From Simplicispira sedimenti (GTDB taxonomy: Bacteria > Pseudomonadota > Gammaproteobacteria > Burkholderiales > Burkholderiaceae_C): a DNA stretch of 64,000 nucleotides. Made by a program: the position numbers and the translations under genes. The notes under the pieces were generated by a model. The model saw nothing but the letters and a program-made list of their open reading frames with translations. It was not told the origin of the DNA and made no database searches. Shown piece after piece: positions 32,175 through 40,446 of the stretch (positions within the stretch are counted from its first letter, which is position 1; the number at the start of each line of letters is the position of its first letter). Where the stretch lies: assembly GCF_022760965.1 (NCBI RefSeq), contig NZ_JAKVIJ010000005.1:1-64000 (forward strand), written 5' to 3'.

Positions 32175-32885
32175 ATGAACATGCCTCTGAACACGACCGC
32201 CGACACCAGCTGCCCCATCACGCAGGCACGCTACAACATGATCGAGCAGCAGATCCGCACCTGGAACGTGGTGGCCTCTGCCGTGCTGGAGACGCTGGAC
32301 CAGGTGCACCGCGAGGAATTCGTGCCCGAGGCCTACCGCGCCATGGCGTTCGTGGACATGGAAATCCCGCTGCAGGGTGAGCCCCAGGCCGCGCTGCGCA
32401 GTGGCCAGTGCATGCTCAAGCCCAACGTCGAAGCCCGCATGCTGCAGGACCTGCAACTGACCAAGGACGACCGCGTGCTGGAAATCGGCGCCGGTTCGGG
32501 CTACATGGCCGCGCTGATGGCATACCAGGCCGCCCAGGTGGTGACGCTCGAACTCGACCCCCAACTGGCCCAGATGGCACGCGACAACCTGGAGCGCGCA
32601 GGCATCACCAACGCCAGCGTGCGCCAGGCCGATGGCGCCGTGGATTCCCTCCCTGAAGGCCCGTTCGACGCCATCGTGCTCAGCGGCTCGGTGGCCGAAG
32701 TGCCTGCGCGCCTGCTGGCCCAGCTCAGCGACCGTGGCCGCCTGCTGGCCATCACGGGCCAGGAGCCGGTGATGCGCGTCACGCTGGTGCGCCGCAAGGG
32801 TGACCGTTTTGAAGTCTCCTACCCCTGGGACGTGAATGCTGCCCGCCTGCAGCATTTCGAAGAGCCCTCGACCTTCCAGTTCTGA
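32175..32885 (+). CDS. Protein-L-isoaspartate O-methyltransferase family protein
   Basis: A 236-residue SAM-dependent methyltransferase of the Pcm family. Typical elements are ARYNMIEQQIRTW at the N-terminus, the SAM motif VLEIGAGSGYMAALMA, VVTLELDPQLAQMARDNL and FDAIVLSGSVAEVP. The catalytic region around MLKPNVEARMLQ differs from classical Pcm, so repair activity is probable but not certain. Together with the rhodanese gene it lies between the pump and tolC, an order common in betaproteobacteria. Confidence 0.85.
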   Translation: MNMPLNTTADTSCPITQARYNMIEQQIRTWNVVASAVLETLDQVHREEFVPEAYRAMAFVDMEIPLQGEPQAALRSGQCMLKPNVEARMLQDLQLTKDDRVLEIGAGSGYMAALMAYQAAQVVTLELDPQLAQMARDNLERAGITNASVRQADGAVDSLPEGPFDAIVLSGSVAEVPARLLAQLSDRGRLLAITGQEPVMRVTLVRRKGDRFEVSYPWDVNAARLQHFEEPSTFQF

Positions 32886-32908
32886 CCCCCGGCGCATCCC
32901 ACAGCTTT

Positions 32909-33247
32909 ATGGTTGATCTGGTCCGGCCCGCTGAACTGCTCTCCTGGTTTGCCCAGGAAGGGGACGCCCGTCCGCTGATGCTGGATGTGCGCGAACCCTG
33001 GGAATGCGCCCTGGCCAGTGTGTCGGCGCAGGGCTTCGAACTGCTGGCCATCCCCATGGGCAGCCTGCCCGCACGGCTGGCTGAACTGGACCGGGACCGC
33101 CCCATCGCCTGCCTGTGCCACCATGGCGTGCGCAGCATGCACGTGGCGGCCTGGCTGGCCCAGCAGGGGTGGGATTGTGTGGCCAACATCGAAGGCGGCA
33201 TCGACGCCTGGGCCCGAGAGCACGATCCCCAGGTGCCCCGGTATTGA
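32909..33247 (+). CDS. Single-domain rhodanese-like protein
   Basis: A 112-residue rhodanese with the CDC25-like N-terminal motif MLDVREPWE and the active-site loop C70-HHGVRS. The loop cysteine should carry a persulfide. There is no export signal, so it acts in the cytosol, perhaps delivering sulfur. It sits between the methyltransferase and tolC, with short gaps on both sides. Confidence 0.9.
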   Translation: MVDLVRPAELLSWFAQEGDARPLMLDVREPWECALASVSAQGFELLAIPMGSLPARLAELDRDRPIACLCHHGVRSMHVAAWLAQQGWDCVANIEGGIDAWAREHDPQVPRY

Positions 33248-33310
33248 AAGGCCGTCTGTCCCCAGGCCCCGTCTCCTTCTCTTGCAGGCAACCCTAGAAA
33301 GACCCATCCC

Positions 33311-34636
33311 ATGCAGCTGTTCCGGATGCTCCCCCTGACCCTGGCGCTCGGCGCCGCACTGGCCGCCCCGGCACAGGCCCAGAGCCTGATCGAACTGGTG
33401 GAATCGGCCCGCGCCTACGACTCCTCCTGGCAATCGGCCCAGGCCCAACTGGAGGCGGCCCGGCGCCGTGCCGACCAGGCCCGCGCCGGCTTGCTCCCCT
33501 CGGCAGGCCTGTCGGCCGGTGTGAGCCGCTCCAACACCGAGATCACCGTCCCGCCCGTGGACCGCAACACCGGCGCGCAGAACCTGGCGCTCAGTGCCTC
33601 GCAACCGCTGTACCGCCCGGCCAACCGCATTGCCTACGAACAAGGCCTGCGCGGCGTGGACGTGGCCCAGGCCCAGCTCGACGCCGCGCAACAGGACCTG
33701 CTCGTGCGCGTGAGCCAGGCGTATTTCGACGTGCTGGCCGCACAGGACACCCTGACCTTTGTGCAGGCGCAAAAGTCGGCCGTTTCCGAGCAACTGGCCG
33801 CTGCCAGGCGCAATTTCGAGGTGGGCACCGCCACCATCACCGACACCCGTGAAGCGCAGGCCCGGGCCGACCTGGTCACTGCCCAGGAAATCGCGGCCGA
33901 AAACGATTTGCGCGTCAAGAAGCTGGCGCTGGACCAACTGGTGGGTATCCAGGGCACCAAGCCGCTGGCGCTGGCGCAGCCCGTGCAGCTCAGCCCGGTG
34001 CAGCCCGACAGCGTGGACCACTGGGTGCAAACCGCCCATGACCAACAACCTGGCGTGCGCCAGGCCGCCCTGGCGCTGGATGTGGCCCGCCTGGAAACCC
34101 AGCGCGCCCAGACCGGCCACCTGCCCACCGTGGACCTGCAGGCCAGCTACAGCGTCACGCGCAACCCCAACGGCACGGTGACCACGCCCAACGTCAACAC
34201 GCGCACCAACAATGCCACCGTGGGCGTGGCCCTGAACCTTCCGCTGTTTGCCGGTTTTGCCGTGCAGAACCGCGTGAAGGAAACCCTGGCGCTGGAACAA
34301 AAGGCCGAGGCCGACCTGGAAACCGCCCGCCGCAACGTGGCCCAGGCCACGCGCAGCGCCTTCTTTGGGGTGCAGTCGGGCATGGGCCAGGTCAAGGCCC
34401 TGGAGGCCGCCGAGCAATCCAGCCAGAGCGCATTGGACGCCAACAAGCTGGGCTACCAGGTGGGCGTGCGCATCAACATCGATGTGCTCAATGCACAAAG
34501 CCAACTGTTCCAGACCAAGCGCGACCTGGCTGTGGCACGCTACAACGTGCTGCTGGGCCAGCTCAAGCTGCGCCAGGCCGTTGGCACGCTCACGCTGGAC
34601 GATGTGAAGGCGCTGAACCAGCAGCTCGTCAAGTAA
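33311..34636 (+). CDS. tolC: TolC family outer-membrane channel
   Basis: A 441-residue outer-membrane factor with a signal peptide (MQLFRMLPLTLALGAALAAPAQA) and the twofold internal repeat of TolC: SWQSAQAQLEAARRRADQARAGLLPS in the first half and TGHLPTVDLQASY in the second, with long heptad helices. It forms the exit duct for the RND pump upstream and perhaps for other exporters. An AAAGA ribosome site precedes the ATG. Confidence 0.9.
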   Translation: MQLFRMLPLTLALGAALAAPAQAQSLIELVESARAYDSSWQSAQAQLEAARRRADQARAGLLPSAGLSAGVSRSNTEITVPPVDRNTGAQNLALSASQPLYRPANRIAYEQGLRGVDVAQAQLDAAQQDLLVRVSQAYFDVLAAQDTLTFVQAQKSAVSEQLAAARRNFEVGTATITDTREAQARADLVTAQEIAAENDLRVKKLALDQLVGIQGTKPLALAQPVQLSPVQPDSVDHWVQTAHDQQPGVRQAALALDVARLETQRAQTGHLPTVDLQASYSVTRNPNGTVTTPNVNTRTNNATVGVALNLPLFAGFAVQNRVKETLALEQKAEADLETARRNVAQATRSAFFGVQSGMGQVKALEAAEQSSQSALDANKLGYQVGVRINIDVLNAQSQLFQTKRDLAVARYNVLLGQLKLRQAVGTLTLDDVKALNQQLVK

Positions 34637-34643
34637 CGGCGTC

Positions 34644-34664
34644 GGGCAGGCCCTCGCCCTGCCC
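34644..34664. terminator. Hairpin between convergent tolC and sulfhydrylase genes
   Basis: GGGCAGG and CCTGCCC pair over 7 bp with a 7-nt loop, exactly in the short convergent gap. No T-run is present on either strand, so termination strength is doubtful. Confidence 0.4.
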
Positions 34665-34672
34665 TGCGCCCG

Positions 34673-35848
34673 TCATGGCGCGCATCCATCCAGGGCCTGC
34701 GCCAGGTCAGCCACCAGGTCGTCAGGGTGCTCGATTCCCACGCTCAGGCGCACCAGGCCCTCGGTCACTCCGGCCGCATCGCGTGCCTGCTGCGAGACAA
34801 AGCTGTGCGTGGTGCTGGCCGGGTGGCAGGCCAGGCTGTCGGTGTCGCCCAGCGAGACGGCCTGGGTGAACAGCGCCAGGCGGTTGAGCACCGCCGCCAC
34901 GGCACTGCGCTCGCAGCGCTGGAGTTCAAACGCCACCATGCCGCCAAAGCCGCCCTGCATCTGGCGCTGGGCCAGGGCGTGCTGGGGGTGACTTTCCAGA
35001 CCGGGGTAGTGCACCACGCGCACGGCAGGATGCTGCTGCAGAAAACGGGCCACCGCCAGGGCACCCTCGCAGTGCGCCGCCATGCGCAACGGCAAGGTCT
35101 TGATGCCACGCAAGAACAGGAAGGCCTCCTGCGGCGCAAGGTTGCCGCCCACCTGGCCCAGCCCGGTTTTGCGCACCGGGGCCACCAGGGCATCGGCACC
35201 AGCAACGATGCCGCCCGTGGCATCGCCATGGCCGCCCAGGTACTTGGTCATGGAATGCATCACCAGGTCGATGCCGCACTCCAGCGGGCGCACCAGGCAC
35301 GGGGTGCAGAAGGTGTTGTCCGCCACGGTGGTGATACCGCGTGCACGCGCCATGGCAGCCACGGCCGCCAGGTCGTGCAGGCGCAGGGTGGGGTTGGTGA
35401 GCGTTTCGACCCAGACCATGCGCGTGGCGGGCGTGAGGCTGGCCTCCAGCCCGGTGGCCGTGGCATCGACCACACGGATGCCCCAGCGTTCGCCCAGATT
35501 GCGCAGCAGGCCCTCGGTGCCGCCATACAGCGGGCCCAGAAACACCAGTTCATCACCAGGACGCAGCAGGCCCAGCACCAGCGACGCCGTGGCCGCCGTG
35601 CCACTGGCAAAGGCCACCGCCGCCTGCGCCCCTTCCAGGTCGGCGAGCTTGGCTTCCAGCGCAGCCACCGTGGGGTTGGCGAAGCGGCTGTAGCGGTAGC
35701 CTGGCACCTCGCCCGCAAACAGGGCCGCGCCCCGCTCCAGCGTGCCATAGCCAAAGGCCGTGGTCTGGGTGATGGGCGTGGCGATGGCGCCGGTGGTGGG
35801 GTCGGGCTGCTGTCCGGCATGGACGGCGCGGGTTCTGAGGTGGGTCAT
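34673..35848 (-). CDS. PLP-dependent trans-sulfuration enzyme (Cys/Met metabolism family)
   Basis: A 391-residue enzyme of the cystathionine gamma-synthase/O-succinylhomoserine sulfhydrylase group. The PLP lysine is K202 in HSMTKYLGGH. RYSRFANPTVAALE, FASGTAATASLVLGLL and WVETLTNPTLRL are family motifs, as is the C-terminal VRLSVGIEHPDDLV. The active site does not clearly separate sulfhydrylase, methionine gamma-lyase and cystathionine lyase roles. It is a single gene, convergent with tolC. Confidence 0.85.
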   Translation of the reverse strand: MTHLRTRAVHAGQQPDPTTGAIATPITQTTAFGYGTLERGAALFAGEVPGYRYSRFANPTVAALEAKLADLEGAQAAVAFASGTAATASLVLGLLRPGDELVFLGPLYGGTEGLLRNLGERWGIRVVDATATGLEASLTPATRMVWVETLTNPTLRLHDLAAVAAMARARGITTVADNTFCTPCLVRPLECGIDLVMHSMTKYLGGHGDATGGIVAGADALVAPVRKTGLGQVGGNLAPQEAFLFLRGIKTLPLRMAAHCEGALAVARFLQQHPAVRVVHYPGLESHPQHALAQRQMQGGFGGMVAFELQRCERSAVAAVLNRLALFTQAVSLGDTDSLACHPASTTHSFVSQQARDAAGVTEGLVRLSVGIEHPDDLVADLAQALDGCAP

Positions 35849-35915
35849 GTGTCTTCCTGGGTGCGCAAGGGCCGGGTCAGTGCCCGTGGCCCAGTCCTTG
35901 GTGGCAGGGCCTATG

Positions 35916-35970
35916 CGCTACCAAAAGTGTAGCTACTAACGCAAGCACATCAAGCCATAGAGGCATTTTA
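35916..35970. repeat. Dispersed intergenic repeat, copy 5 (diverged)
   Basis: GCGCTACCAAAAGTGTAGC followed by TACTAACGCAAGCACATCAAGCC keeps the family plan with several changes. It lies in the 243-bp divergent gap between the sulfhydrylase-like and glycosyltransferase genes, which holds no other gene. Confidence 0.6.
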
Positions 35971-36091
35971 TTTATTGCAATTTTTTCGCCTGGGGAGTCG
36001 CTTCGCCATTATGCGCTCCGCTATACTGCCCTTTTTTCACCCCTGTCCTGCGGACCCCGGTTCGCCAGCGAATTCCAAGCAAAGGTGACTC

Positions 36092-36832
36092 ATGCAAGCA
36101 GTCAATGTGCTGTGCATCAAGTGGGGCAACAAGTACGGCCCCGAATACGTCAACAAGCTGCACAGCATGGTTCGGCGGCACTTGCATCGCCCTTTCCGTT
36201 TTGTCTGCCTGACCGACGACGGCGCGGGCATCGACCCGTCCATCGAAGTCAAGCCGATTCCGATGATCGGCTTCGACGAATTCGATCAGCGCAAGCCCTG
36301 GACCTTTGGCCACGGCTGGCTCAAGCTGACCAGCTTCGCACCGCAGTTGTACGACCTGCAGGGCACCACCTTGTTCCTGGACCTGGACATCGTCATCCTG
36401 GACAGCCTGGACCCCTTCTTCGACCAGGCCGGCGAGTTTATCGTGATCAAGGAGTGGGACAAGAAGGACGGCACGGGCAACACCTCGTGCTACCGCTACA
36501 CCATCGGGGCCCACGCGGATGCGCTGGAACACCTGAAGAACAACTACCCCGCTTCCATCGGCGACGTGCGCAACGAGCAGGAGTTCATCACGCACTACCT
36601 GTCGCGCCAGGGAAAGCTGAGCTATTGGCCAGACTCCTGGTGCCGCAGCTTCAAGCGCCACTGCCTGCAGCCGGGGCTGATGGGCTGGTTCAAGCCACCG
36701 CAGATCCCTGAGGGCGCCCGCATCATTGCCTTCCATGGCAAGCCCAACCCGCCCGATGCGATTGCCGGGGAAAGCGGTAAGTGGTACCGCAAAGTGCTTC
36801 CCACCCAGTGGGTGGCAGACCATTGGCAGTGA
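36092..36832 (+). CDS. Probable GT-A glycosyltransferase for cell-surface sugar
   Basis: A 246-residue protein with a Rossmann-like N-terminus (NVLCIKWGNKYGPEYVNKLHSMV, FRFVCLTDD) and the metal-binding motif FLDLDIVILDSLDPFF, where the DxD typical of GT-A enzymes is seen. Later IIAFHGKPNPPD resembles the donor-binding His-Gly loop. There is no membrane segment. It is co-translated with the WaaA-KdkA gene (GTGA overlap), which suggests a role in lipopolysaccharide core assembly. Donor and acceptor are unknown. Confidence 0.72.
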   Translation: MQAVNVLCIKWGNKYGPEYVNKLHSMVRRHLHRPFRFVCLTDDGAGIDPSIEVKPIPMIGFDEFDQRKPWTFGHGWLKLTSFAPQLYDLQGTTLFLDLDIVILDSLDPFFDQAGEFIVIKEWDKKDGTGNTSCYRYTIGAHADALEHLKNNYPASIGDVRNEQEFITHYLSRQGKLSYWPDSWCRSFKRHCLQPGLMGWFKPPQIPEGARIIAFHGKPNPPDAIAGESGKWYRKVLPTQWVADHWQ

Positions 36833-38868
36833 GATTTCCGGCACCTGCCCAGGTGGCCTACAGGCTGCTGCTGTGGGCGCTGAGCCCCGTGCTGCTGGCA
36901 TGGCTGTGGTGGCGCCACCGCAAGAGTGATGCAGCCAATGGCCACATCGGGCAACGTCGGGGGTACATCCACCCCGCGCCCGGCAGCATCCATGGCCTGT
37001 GGATCCATGCGGCCTCCGTGGGCGAAGTGCAGGCCGCGGAGCCCTTGATCCGGGCCTTGCTCGCGCAGTGGCCTGCGGCCAGCCTCACCGTGAGCACGCA
37101 GTCCCTGACGGGCGCCCAGCAACTGCGCCAGCACTGGGGCGCACAGGTGCAGCACCTGTTTCTGCCCATCGACACCCCTGGCGCCACCGCGCGCTTTCTG
37201 GACCGCCTGAAACCCCGCCTGCTGGTGCTGATCGAGCGTGAACTGTGGCCCGAACTGCTCCTGCAGTGCCGCCAGCGCAGCATTCCTGTGGCACTGGTCA
37301 ACGCCCGCCTGTCGGAGCGCTCGGCCCAGAGCTACCAGCGCTTCCACGCGCTGATGCGCCCCGTCTGGAGCCAACTGGCCTTGGTGGCCTGTGCGGACAA
37401 GCCCAGCCAGGCGCGCCTGGCAGGCCTGGGCGTGCCCGCCCACCGGCTGATGGAAACCGGGAATCTCAAGTTCGACCTCCCCATCGGCACCGCCCTGCCC
37501 CCTTCGCTGGATTGGCTGGCAAGCCGCAGCGCCGTGCTGGTGGCTGGCAGCACCCATGAAGGCGAGGAATCTGCGCTGCTGGCCGCCTGGCCCGCTTTTG
37601 CCCAGCAGCACCCGCACTGCGCGCTGGTGCTGGTTCCGCGCCATCCCGAGCGTTTTGACGCCGTGGCCCGGCAGATTGAGAGCGCCGGATTTCCCGTGCG
37701 CCGGCGCAGCCAGGGCGACCGCCTGGGCCCCGACGATTCCGTGTACCTGGCGGACACCATGGGCGAGCTGCGCACCTGGTACGCCCACGCAACGGCCTGC
37801 TTCATAGGCGGCAGCCTGGCACCGATTGGCGGCCACAACGCCCTGGAAGCCCTGGCCTGCGCCAAGCCCGTGCTTTTTGGCCCGCACACCCACAACTTCC
37901 AGAGCCTTTACGAAGCCATCCAGGCACAGGGCATCGGTGCCTTGGTGGCCAACGCCAGCGAGGCACTGCACCAGCTATCGCGCTGGCTGTCCGATCCCCA
38001 GGCGCTGGCGCAGCTCGGCCATGCGGCCTCCGCGTTTGTGCAAAGCCAGCAAGGCAGCAGCGCCCGCACCATAGAGGCGCTGATGCCCCTGTGGTCACCG
38101 CTGGTGCCTCGGCAACTGGCACCGGTGCAGGCGGCAGAGCTGGCGCACCAGTCCATCTGGTTCAACCCCACCTGGGTGCCGGCCGCCACCCCCGAGGTGT
38201 TCGAACCCACACCCGAGGCCGAGACCCTGGCCACCGGCAGCGGACGGGGGCAGGCGCACCGCGTCCGCCTGCAAGGGCGTGAAGCCGTGCTGCGCCACTA
38301 CCGGCGCGGTGGCGCCATGGCCCGCATCAGCAAAGACCGTTTTGCCCCGCAAGCCACGGCCCAAAGCCGTGCCATGGCCGAATACAGCCTTCTGCGCCTG
38401 ATGCACGCGTGGGGCTTGCCCGTGCCGGAACCCGTGGCGGCAAGGCAGGTGCGCCACGCCTGGGGCTATGGCGCCGACATTCTGGTGGCCATGATTCCCC
38501 AGACAAGCAACGTCGTGCAGGCGCTGGCACAGGCCCCACTGCCGCCAGCGGCCTGGCAGGCCCTGGGGCGTGCCATCCGCCAACTGCATGACCACCAGGT
38601 TTTCCATTCCGACCTGAATGCCCACAACCTGCTGATCGACGACCAGCAACATGCCTGGGTCATCGACTTTGACAAATGCGGGCTGCGCTGCGGCAACGAA
38701 TGGAAAGCCGCCAACCTGCAGCGTTTGCTACGCTCCCTGCGCAAGGAGCAGCAGCGCTGCGCACCATTCCATTGGGACGAGTCGCAGTGGCCCCTGCTGC
38801 TGGCGGGCTACGAAGCCGGTGCTGCCACAACCCCCCCGCCCCTTTCCTACAACGGACCAGCAGGCTGA
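36829..38868 (+). CDS. waaA: Fused Kdo transferase (WaaA) and Kdo kinase (KdkA)
   Basis: A 679-residue two-domain protein. Residues 1-~430 are WaaA-like: an N-terminal membrane-facing helix, HAASVGEVQAAEPLI, STQSLTGAQQL, VLIERELWPELLL, GNLKFDL and GGSLAPIGGHNALEAL. After a linker (~430-455), residues ~455-679 match KdkA: RGQAHRVRLQGREAVLRHYRRGG, MARISKDRF, and the kinase loop HSDLNAHNLLID (His593, Asp595) with VIDFDKC. It should add Kdo to lipid A and phosphorylate it. These are normally separate genes. The GTG start overlaps the upstream stop. Confidence 0.85.
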   Translation: MRFPAPAQVAYRLLLWALSPVLLAWLWWRHRKSDAANGHIGQRRGYIHPAPGSIHGLWIHAASVGEVQAAEPLIRALLAQWPAASLTVSTQSLTGAQQLRQHWGAQVQHLFLPIDTPGATARFLDRLKPRLLVLIERELWPELLLQCRQRSIPVALVNARLSERSAQSYQRFHALMRPVWSQLALVACADKPSQARLAGLGVPAHRLMETGNLKFDLPIGTALPPSLDWLASRSAVLVAGSTHEGEESALLAAWPAFAQQHPHCALVLVPRHPERFDAVARQIESAGFPVRRRSQGDRLGPDDSVYLADTMGELRTWYAHATACFIGGSLAPIGGHNALEALACAKPVLFGPHTHNFQSLYEAIQAQGIGALVANASEALHQLSRWLSDPQALAQLGHAASAFVQSQQGSSARTIEALMPLWSPLVPRQLAPVQAAELAHQSIWFNPTWVPAATPEVFEPTPEAETLATGSGRGQAHRVRLQGREAVLRHYRRGGAMARISKDRFAPQATAQSRAMAEYSLLRLMHAWGLPVPEPVAARQVRHAWGYGADILVAMIPQTSNVVQALAQAPLPPAAWQALGRAIRQLHDHQVFHSDLNAHNLLIDDQQHAWVIDFDKCGLRCGNEWKAANLQRLLRSLRKEQQRCAPFHWDESQWPLLLAGYEAGAATTPPPLSYNGPAG

Positions 38869-38877
38869 CAGGCGCTT

Positions 38878-38895
38878 GCGGCTGCTTTCAGCCGC
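38878..38895. terminator. Hairpin after the WaaA-KdkA gene
   Basis: GCGGCTG and CAGCCGC form a 7-bp stem with a CTTT loop, nine bases past the stop. It lacks a T-run, so it is a weak terminator candidate for the convergent pair. Confidence 0.4.
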
Positions 38896-38931
38896 CGGGT
38901 GTGCAGCGCGGCGCAACCTGGGGCATGCCTC

Positions 38932-40320
38932 TCAATGCGCGGCCGCTCCCACCTGGGCGTCGGGCTTGACGCGTTGGAGCAGCGCCAACATCGCCGCCTC
39001 GATGCGATGCAGGGCCTCGGGCGTGTGACCCTCGAAGCGCAGCACGAGCACGGGTGTGGTGTTGCTGGCCCGGATCAGGCCGAAGCCGTCGGGCCAGTCC
39101 ACGCGCAGGCCGTCGATGGTGTTGATCTGGGCCGGTGCAGCGAACGCTTCGGCGGCCAGGGCCTGGAGTTCGGCGGTCAGGCGGTGCGGCTCGCCCTCGG
39201 CGCAGGCCACGTTCAACTCCGGCGTGCTGTGGCTGGTGGGCAGGCCTTGCAGCACGGCGCCGGGGTCGGCATGGCGGCTCAGGATTTCGAGCAGGCGGCA
39301 GCCAGCGTAGGTGCCGTCGTCAAAGCCGAACCAGCGCTCCTTGAAGAAGATGTGGCCGCTCATCTCGCCGCCCAGGGGGGAGTCGAGCTCCTTCATGCGC
39401 GCCTTGATGAGCGAGTGGCCGGTCTTGTACATCAGCGGCTGGCCACCGGCCTGGGCAATGGCAGGCGCCAGGCGCTGGGTGCATTTGACGTCGAACAGGA
39501 TGGTGCCGCCGGGCACGCGCGAGAGCACGTCCTGGGCAAACAGCATCATCTGCCGGTCGGGGAAGATGTTTTCGCCGCTGCGCGTGACGATGCCCAGGCG
39601 GTCGCCGTCGCCATCAAAGGCCAGGCCCAGTTCGGCGTCGCTTGCCTGCAGTGCGGCAATCAGGTCGCGCAGGTTTTCGGGCTTGCTCGGGTCGGGGTGG
39701 TGGTTGGGGAAGTCGCCGTCCACCTCGGAGAACAGCTCCGTCACCTCGCAGCCAATCGCACGCAGGATTCCGGGTGCCGAGGCACCGGCAATGCCGTTGC
39801 CGCTGTCCACCACGATCTTCATGGGGCGGGCAAGCTGGATGTCGGAGACGATGCGCTCGCGGTAGGCAGGCAGCACGTCGGTCTGGCGGATGAAGCCGCC
39901 CTGGGCCAGTGTCCAGCTTTGCTCCTCGATGCAGCGGCGCAGACCCTGGATCTCGTCGCCATAGATGGCGCGGCCGTTCAGCACCATCTTGAAGCCGTTG
40001 TAGTCCTTGGGGTTGTGGCTGCCCGTGACCTGGATTCCGCTGTTGCACAGCGTGCTGGCCGCAAAGTACAGCATGGGCGTGGTGCTCAGGCCAATGTCGA
40101 TGACCTCCATGCCGCTTTCGGCCAGGCCCAGCATCAGCGCCTGCGACAGCAGCGGGCCGGACAATCGCCCGTCGCGCCCCACGGCAACGACGGATTCGCC
40201 CTCGATGCGGGCCGCCGTGCCAAAGGCGCGGCCCAGGCAGCGGGCCACATGTTCGTCGAGGGTGCTGGGGACAATGCCCCGGATGTCATAGGCTTTGAAG
40301 ATGGCGGGAGCTACTTGCAC
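38932..40320 (-). CDS. manB: Phosphomannomutase/phosphoglucomutase
   Basis: A 462-residue alpha-D-phosphohexomutase. The phospho-serine is S101 in TGSHNPKDYNG, the metal loop is AFDGDGDRLG, the sugar-binding loop GGEMSGHIFF and the C-terminal phosphate loop RASNTTPVLVLRFEG. It interconverts mannose- or glucose-6- and 1-phosphates for nucleotide-sugar and lipopolysaccharide synthesis, which suits the neighbouring glycosyltransferase and WaaA-KdkA genes. AlgC-type dual specificity is likely. Length is normal. Confidence 0.9.
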   Translation of the reverse strand: MQVAPAIFKAYDIRGIVPSTLDEHVARCLGRAFGTAARIEGESVVAVGRDGRLSGPLLSQALMLGLAESGMEVIDIGLSTTPMLYFAASTLCNSGIQVTGSHNPKDYNGFKMVLNGRAIYGDEIQGLRRCIEEQSWTLAQGGFIRQTDVLPAYRERIVSDIQLARPMKIVVDSGNGIAGASAPGILRAIGCEVTELFSEVDGDFPNHHPDPSKPENLRDLIAALQASDAELGLAFDGDGDRLGIVTRSGENIFPDRQMMLFAQDVLSRVPGGTILFDVKCTQRLAPAIAQAGGQPLMYKTGHSLIKARMKELDSPLGGEMSGHIFFKERWFGFDDGTYAGCRLLEILSRHADPGAVLQGLPTSHSTPELNVACAEGEPHRLTAELQALAAEAFAAPAQINTIDGLRVDWPDGFGLIRASNTTPVLVLRFEGHTPEALHRIEAAMLALLQRVKPDAQVGAAAH

Positions 40321-40446
40321 GGTGGGGAGCTTTCTGCACTGCGTGGAATTGGCGCCGATTGTAGGCGGCCCCAGTGCTCAGCCCGTGCGCAAAGCACATG
40401 TCCGAAAACGGCCAGCCTGCGCACCCCCAATCCCTATGATGTGCCC

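Noticed and set aside
38878..38895. Confident intrinsic terminator
   Set aside because: The hairpin is perfect but no T-run follows, so it is listed only at low confidence.
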